From a virus: a stretch of 24,984 nt of DNA. The position numbers and the translations under genes were made by a program. Where the stretch lies: positions 1 to 24,984 of the IMG/VR virus record IMGVR_UViG_3300042569_000466. The stretch is one strand, 5' to 3'. The notes under the pieces were generated by a model. The model made no database searches and was not told the DNA's origin. It saw nothing but the letters and a program-made list of their open reading frames with translations. Numbering within the stretch: the stretch's first letter is position 1; each line of letters starts with the position of its first letter. Shown here piece by piece: positions 21,431-24,984 of the stretch.

Positions 21431-24400
21431 ATGGCTGAGGGTAGAAATGTACAAGGCGGGGTTGGTTCGGCAGGACTAAATTGGTGGCAGAAAGGCTCTA
21501 ACGAGCAGAAGCCAACATACTTTAAGCAAATTACTTTAAAGGATGTTGTTACGCCTAAAATGAAGCAGGCTACTAAGTATTATGCTAATCAGCAGAAACT
21601 TATTGGTGCTCGTAACCAGTTCTATTCGTCGTATAATCCTAATACTAACGAGCCTAAGTACTCGTTCTCTGAGGCTATGCGTCTTTCTTCGCGTGGCTAT
21701 ACTGGTTTGTATGGTCGTACTGAGGCTAAACAAACGCTAGGTATTATGGGAGAAGAGTGGCAGCGTGCTTATGCGCTTGATCGTCTGCGTAAGAATAAGG
21801 ATATGCTTGCTTTTAGTATTATGAATAATACTAGTCCTAGTGTTCTTAAGGACATTACTGCGGCCACTCAACTTACTCCGGGCAGTAAAAAGTTTAATCG
21901 TCTTGCGGATTTGTATATTACGTTTGGTGATAAGTATGGAACTAATGGCTCTAAGTATGTGGATCGTTATGGTCATAAGCCTGAAGTAGGATCTAAGTAT
22001 GGTATTCTTTTTAATACTGATAATAAAAAGATCCGTAAAGATGATGTTGATGTAACTTATCAGAATAATAATGCTCAAGGCTTGTTTAAGTATGGTCAGG
22101 CTTTGTTTAAAGATGGTGAGAAGACTAATAATGATGCACTTAAGGCTGTTGGTTTGCAGTATATGGCGTATAAGGATTATCTTGTTAAGTCTTCGCGTGG
22201 TGAGTATAGTCCTGAGAAAGTAAAAGAGATGGAGGATGCTTTTTCTGACGCTATTAGCATGGATGGTTCTGTTGCTAGGGCTGTTGGTGGTGAGGAGCAG
22301 TCTCGGTTTACTAGTGTGGGTACTGGTCTAGTTGCGGCTACTGCTGCGGCTTTTAGTGGTAATGTTGGTAGTGTGGCTAGTGCTTATAATTTTGGTGCTA
22401 GTGCTGGTGGTAATAAACTGGCTGGTGATGCTATTGAGTATATGAATGGTCAGGCTGATTCTGATGTTCTTCGTGCTCGTAAAACGTACTGGTCTGGTCA
22501 GAATGTGCCTCTTAGTCAAAAGGGACTTATTGGTTTTACTGGTAATGCTCTTCGTGGTTTTGCGCGTATGGGTCTTGGTTTGCCTGCTGGTCTTGCTATG
22601 GCTGGTGACGAGTCTTATATTGCGGCTAAAGAAACGTTTAAGTGGGCTACTAATGATAATTATAGTTGGGGTGATGATGTAGATTTTCAGATGGGTGATG
22701 CTATTTGGAAGGATTTTTCTACTCGTTATTATGATCCTTTTGCTAAGGATGGTAGTGGTAAGGATCGTTCGTGGCTTGATGGTTTGAGTGATCCTACTTC
22801 TTATGATCGTTTTGGTGAGGAGATTAATAAGGATCCGGCTGCGTATGCGTTGGATGTTCTTGATCTTGCTCCTATTATGGGTTTTACGGCTAAGGCTGGT
22901 GTTGCGTTTGGTACTACTGGTAGGTCTGCGCGTATTTTTGGTGGTGCTGGTCGGATGGGCGTTGAGGCTTCTGATCGTGCTGCGTTTAATGCTGCGCGTA
23001 ATGCTAGTAGGGAGATTCTTACTCCTGAGGTTGCTAATGATAGGCTTAGTAATGTTGAGGGTTTGCAACGAATCTTTGGTACTGTTGATGAGTCTACTAT
23101 TAATGCTGCGGAGGCTGCTGTTAATGCTTCTAAGTTTGATGCGGCTCCGAATGCTCGTACTTGGCGTAAAACTGTTCGCGCTGCTTATAATGGTGATGAT
23201 CTTGCTGCGGCAGAGTTATCTCGTTGGCAGGCGCTTGGTTTAGAGTTTAATGGTTTGGAGACTGGGTGGGGTGTACGCGCTACGGCGCTGTTTGAGCCTC
23301 GTACGAAGGTCTTAGAGAAGCCTGAGAGTGTGTTAGAGGCTAATCCTAATGCTGTGTACCGATTGCCTGCTAGCCCTATTGTAAGGGGCTTAAAAGAGGC
23401 GTTCTTCTGGGTGGGTCGTGGTGTTGATAAGGCTACTATTAATGCGTCTGCTAGTCCTACTCTTACGGGTAAACTCGCGGGTAAACTAGTGGATATGCCT
23501 TTATTGTCGTATCGTTATAATTATACTAAGGCTATTAAGAATGCTGCTGTGTATGAGTGGGGTGATGTTGCTACTGAGTTGCAACGAGCGGCTAGGTTGT
23601 TGCGTATTAATAATGAGACTGAGTTGAGTGCTCCTATGCGAGCGGCTATTGAGGCTCGGCTTATGGGTGGCTCGGGTCCTAGTCCTTTGCAGAATCCTGC
23701 TATTCAGCGTCAACAGGTTCGTGATAAGATTGATAAACTTCCTCGTGATAAGGATACGGGAGAGATTATCCCTAGTGCTCGTAAAACTCTTGCTAACTTA
23801 GAGTTAAAGTTAACAGAATTATTAGACGAGACGATTAATGATATTGAAGAGGCAGCGGCTTCTTTTGATGATTTGTTTGATAAGAACCTTACGGATCTTG
23901 ATATGCGACTTGCGGATTCTACTTATGAGGCTGGTAATCTTGATTTAGATAAGGCTGTTGATTTGTATAATCGTCTTGATCGTCAGGATCAAGCGACTCG
24001 TTCGCGTATCGCGCATGATGATACTACGCCTCGTACTCTTAAACAATTAGAATTATTGTATAAGGAGGCTATGGAAGGTCTTGGTCTTAATCCTTATCGT
24101 TTGTTTGGTAAGAGTGGTACTAAGGGTCGTCTTGGTCGTTTTGCTAATCGTATTCTACAGGTTAATACTAATCTATTGCTTACTGGTTTGGCTGCGCGTG
24201 GTAATCGTGAGGCTCTTATTAATATTGCTCAGAAGGCTGATGAGGCTGGTACAGTGTTTGATGATATTAAGGATCCGATTATTCGTAAACAGCGTGAGGA
24301 TCAGATGGTTGCTGCTGTTGAAGCGTTAGAACGAATAGGTGTCTTTACTGATGGTCTAGGTTCTTATGGTGTACCGGGTCGTCCTGTCCTTATTAAGGCG

Positions 24401-24984
24401 AAAGATAATGTTGGCAAGGACTTTGTGGCTTTTCATATTCCTACTCTTAGGCACGAGGTTGGTGGCGGTAAAGTTTATGAAGGCAAGTTGGTAGATAATA
24501 ATGAGGTTTTTGTTCTGCCTAAGGTTTTCTTTAATGCTAAGAATAAGGGTGCTGGTGCGCCTATCCTAGAAGATATTGATGTTGGTCGTAAACTCTTGTA
24601 TGAGGGTGCTCTTAATGGTATGGCTAGTGTGTATCCTGAGGCTCGTTTTTATTCTCAGAAAGTTAATGATACGGGTCGTACTGGTGTTAGGCAGAATGAG
24701 CAGATTATTGGTAATGAGAATCGTGTTGCTCTATCTGGTATGCGTCAACATGCTCTTAGTCGCATTATTCAGTCGCGCGTTAATTTTATGAAGAATCGTA
24801 TTGAACGGGATCTTCGTACTCTTGCTGAGACTGCTGCTGTGCTTATTCCGGCTAGTCAAGTTACTGGTAGGACTGCTGCTGATTCTGGTTATCATACGCT
24901 GCATAATGTTGGTGTTTTTGAGACTGCTGATGAGGCTCTTGATTTTGCTAGGCTGCGTGGCGTTGGTGCCGAAGCAGAGGATGC
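21431..24984 (+). CDS. Very large candidate ejection protein, cut by the window edge
   Basis: The frame is open without a stop from ATG 21431 to the last base (1184 complete codons), so the true length is unknown. It begins MAEGRNVQGGVGSAGLNWWQ. A ribosome site (GGAGTG) lies about 5 nt upstream. Two Gly/Ala-rich hydrophobic regions lie near residues 295-325 and 370-392 (NALRGFARMGLGLPAGLAMA), with another near 476-493. The rest is mostly charged helix, with a Glu/Asp-rich coil around 795-830. Such size, position and amphipathic helices fit a podovirus internal core protein ejected into the host. A virion RNA polymerase is an alternative, but I saw no polymerase or lytic transglycosylase motif. 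Codons are strongly T-ending. Confidence 0.6.
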   Translation, partial: MAEGRNVQGGVGSAGLNWWQKGSNEQKPTYFKQITLKDVVTPKMKQATKYYANQQKLIGARNQFYSSYNPNTNEPKYSFSEAMRLSSRGYTGLYGRTEAKQTLGIMGEEWQRAYALDRLRKNKDMLAFSIMNNTSPSVLKDITAATQLTPGSKKFNRLADLYITFGDKYGTNGSKYVDRYGHKPEVGSKYGILFNTDNKKIRKDDVDVTYQNNNAQGLFKYGQALFKDGEKTNNDALKAVGLQYMAYKDYLVKSSRGEYSPEKVKEMEDAFSDAISMDGSVARAVGGEEQSRFTSVGTGLVAATAAAFSGNVGSVASAYNFGASAGGNKLAGDAIEYMNGQADSDVLRARKTYWSGQNVPLSQKGLIGFTGNALRGFARMGLGLPAGLAMAGDESYIAAKETFKWATNDNYSWGDDVDFQMGDAIWKDFSTRYYDPFAKDGSGKDRSWLDGLSDPTSYDRFGEEINKDPAAYALDVLDLAPIMGFTAKAGVAFGTTGRSARIFGGAGRMGVEASDRAAFNAARNASREILTPEVANDRLSNVEGLQRIFGTVDESTINAAEAAVNASKFDAAPNARTWRKTVRAAYNGDDLAAAELSRWQALGLEFNGLETGWGVRATALFEPRTKVLEKPESVLEANPNAVYRLPASPIVRGLKEAFFWVGRGVDKATINASASPTLTGKLAGKLVDMPLLSYRYNYTKAIKNAAVYEWGDVATELQRAARLLRINNETELSAPMRAAIEARLMGGSGPSPLQNPAIQRQQVRDKIDKLPRDKDTGEIIPSARKTLANLELKLTELLDETINDIEEAAASFDDLFDKNLTDLDMRLADSTYEAGNLDLDKAVDLYNRLDRQDQATRSRIAHDDTTPRTLKQLELLYKEAMEGLGLNPYRLFGKSGTKGRLGRFANRILQVNTNLLLTGLAARGNREALINIAQKADEAGTVFDDIKDPIIRKQREDQMVAAVEALERIGVFTDGLGSYGVPGRPVLIKAKDNVGKDFVAFHIPTLRHEVGGGKVYEGKLVDNNEVFVLPKVFFNAKNKGAGAPILEDIDVGRKLLYEGALNGMASVYPEARFYSQKVNDTGRTGVRQNEQIIGNENRVALSGMRQHALSRIIQSRVNFMKNRIERDLRTLAETAAVLIPASQVTGRTAADSGYHTLHNVGVFETADEALDFARLRGVGAEAED

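Overview
The window looks like part of a tailed bacteriophage genome (Caudoviricetes), most likely short-tailed (podovirus-like). The sequence shows a large terminase, a long P22/N4-style portal (767 aa), a scaffold, an HK97-type major capsid protein, a ~214-aa adaptor-like protein and a ~980-aa nozzle-like protein. It then shows fibre and adhesin genes and a run of candidate internal or ejection proteins. No tape-measure, tail-tube or sheath gene is visible. Shine-Dalgarno sequences of the AAGGAGG type precede many genes, so the host is a bacterium. The sequence alone does not identify the host. No tRNA, rRNA, CRISPR array, insertion sequence or integrase was seen.

Layout. Positions 1-1517 hold seven small leftward genes (26 to 126 aa; the first is cut by the window edge), tightly packed and mostly of unknown function. 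One encodes a zinc-ribbon protein. Positions 1518-2281 form the only long gene-free stretch. It separates the leftward and rightward blocks and is packed with about ten consecutive inverted repeats with perfect or near-perfect stems and mostly 3-4 nt loops, ending in a 22-bp perfect palindrome. From 2282 to the right edge every gene is rightward. In order these are: tail collar fibre; 45-aa zinc finger; terminase large subunit; two small proteins; portal; HTH protein (candidate small terminase); scaffold; major capsid protein; a strong intrinsic terminator with a UACG tetraloop; DUF5872-like protein; 20-aa mini-protein; DUF6321-like protein; a 142-aa unknown; adaptor; nozzle; a 55-aa protein; collagen-like fibre; glycine-rich adhesin; a 92-aa unknown; two Gly/Ala-rich candidate internal proteins; and a >1184-aa candidate ejection protein that leaves the window.

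How it works together. The rightward block is an assembly line: DNA packaging, then shell, then neck and tail, then host-binding fibres, then ejected internal proteins. Many genes are joined by TAATG or ATGA overlaps or by gaps under 20 nt, which suggests polycistronic, coupled translation. The terminator after the capsid gene probably sets capsid expression above that of the genes behind it.

The two most unusual signals are the hairpin array at 1528-1976, whose first hairpin overlaps the ribosome binding site of the leftward zinc-ribbon gene, and the patchy codon usage. Most rightward genes use T-ending codons almost everywhere. The leftward genes are C/G-ending. The zinc finger and the first ~1 kb of the terminase gene are A/C-ending, with an abrupt switch near 4225 inside the terminase nuclease domain, which suggests mosaic recombination.
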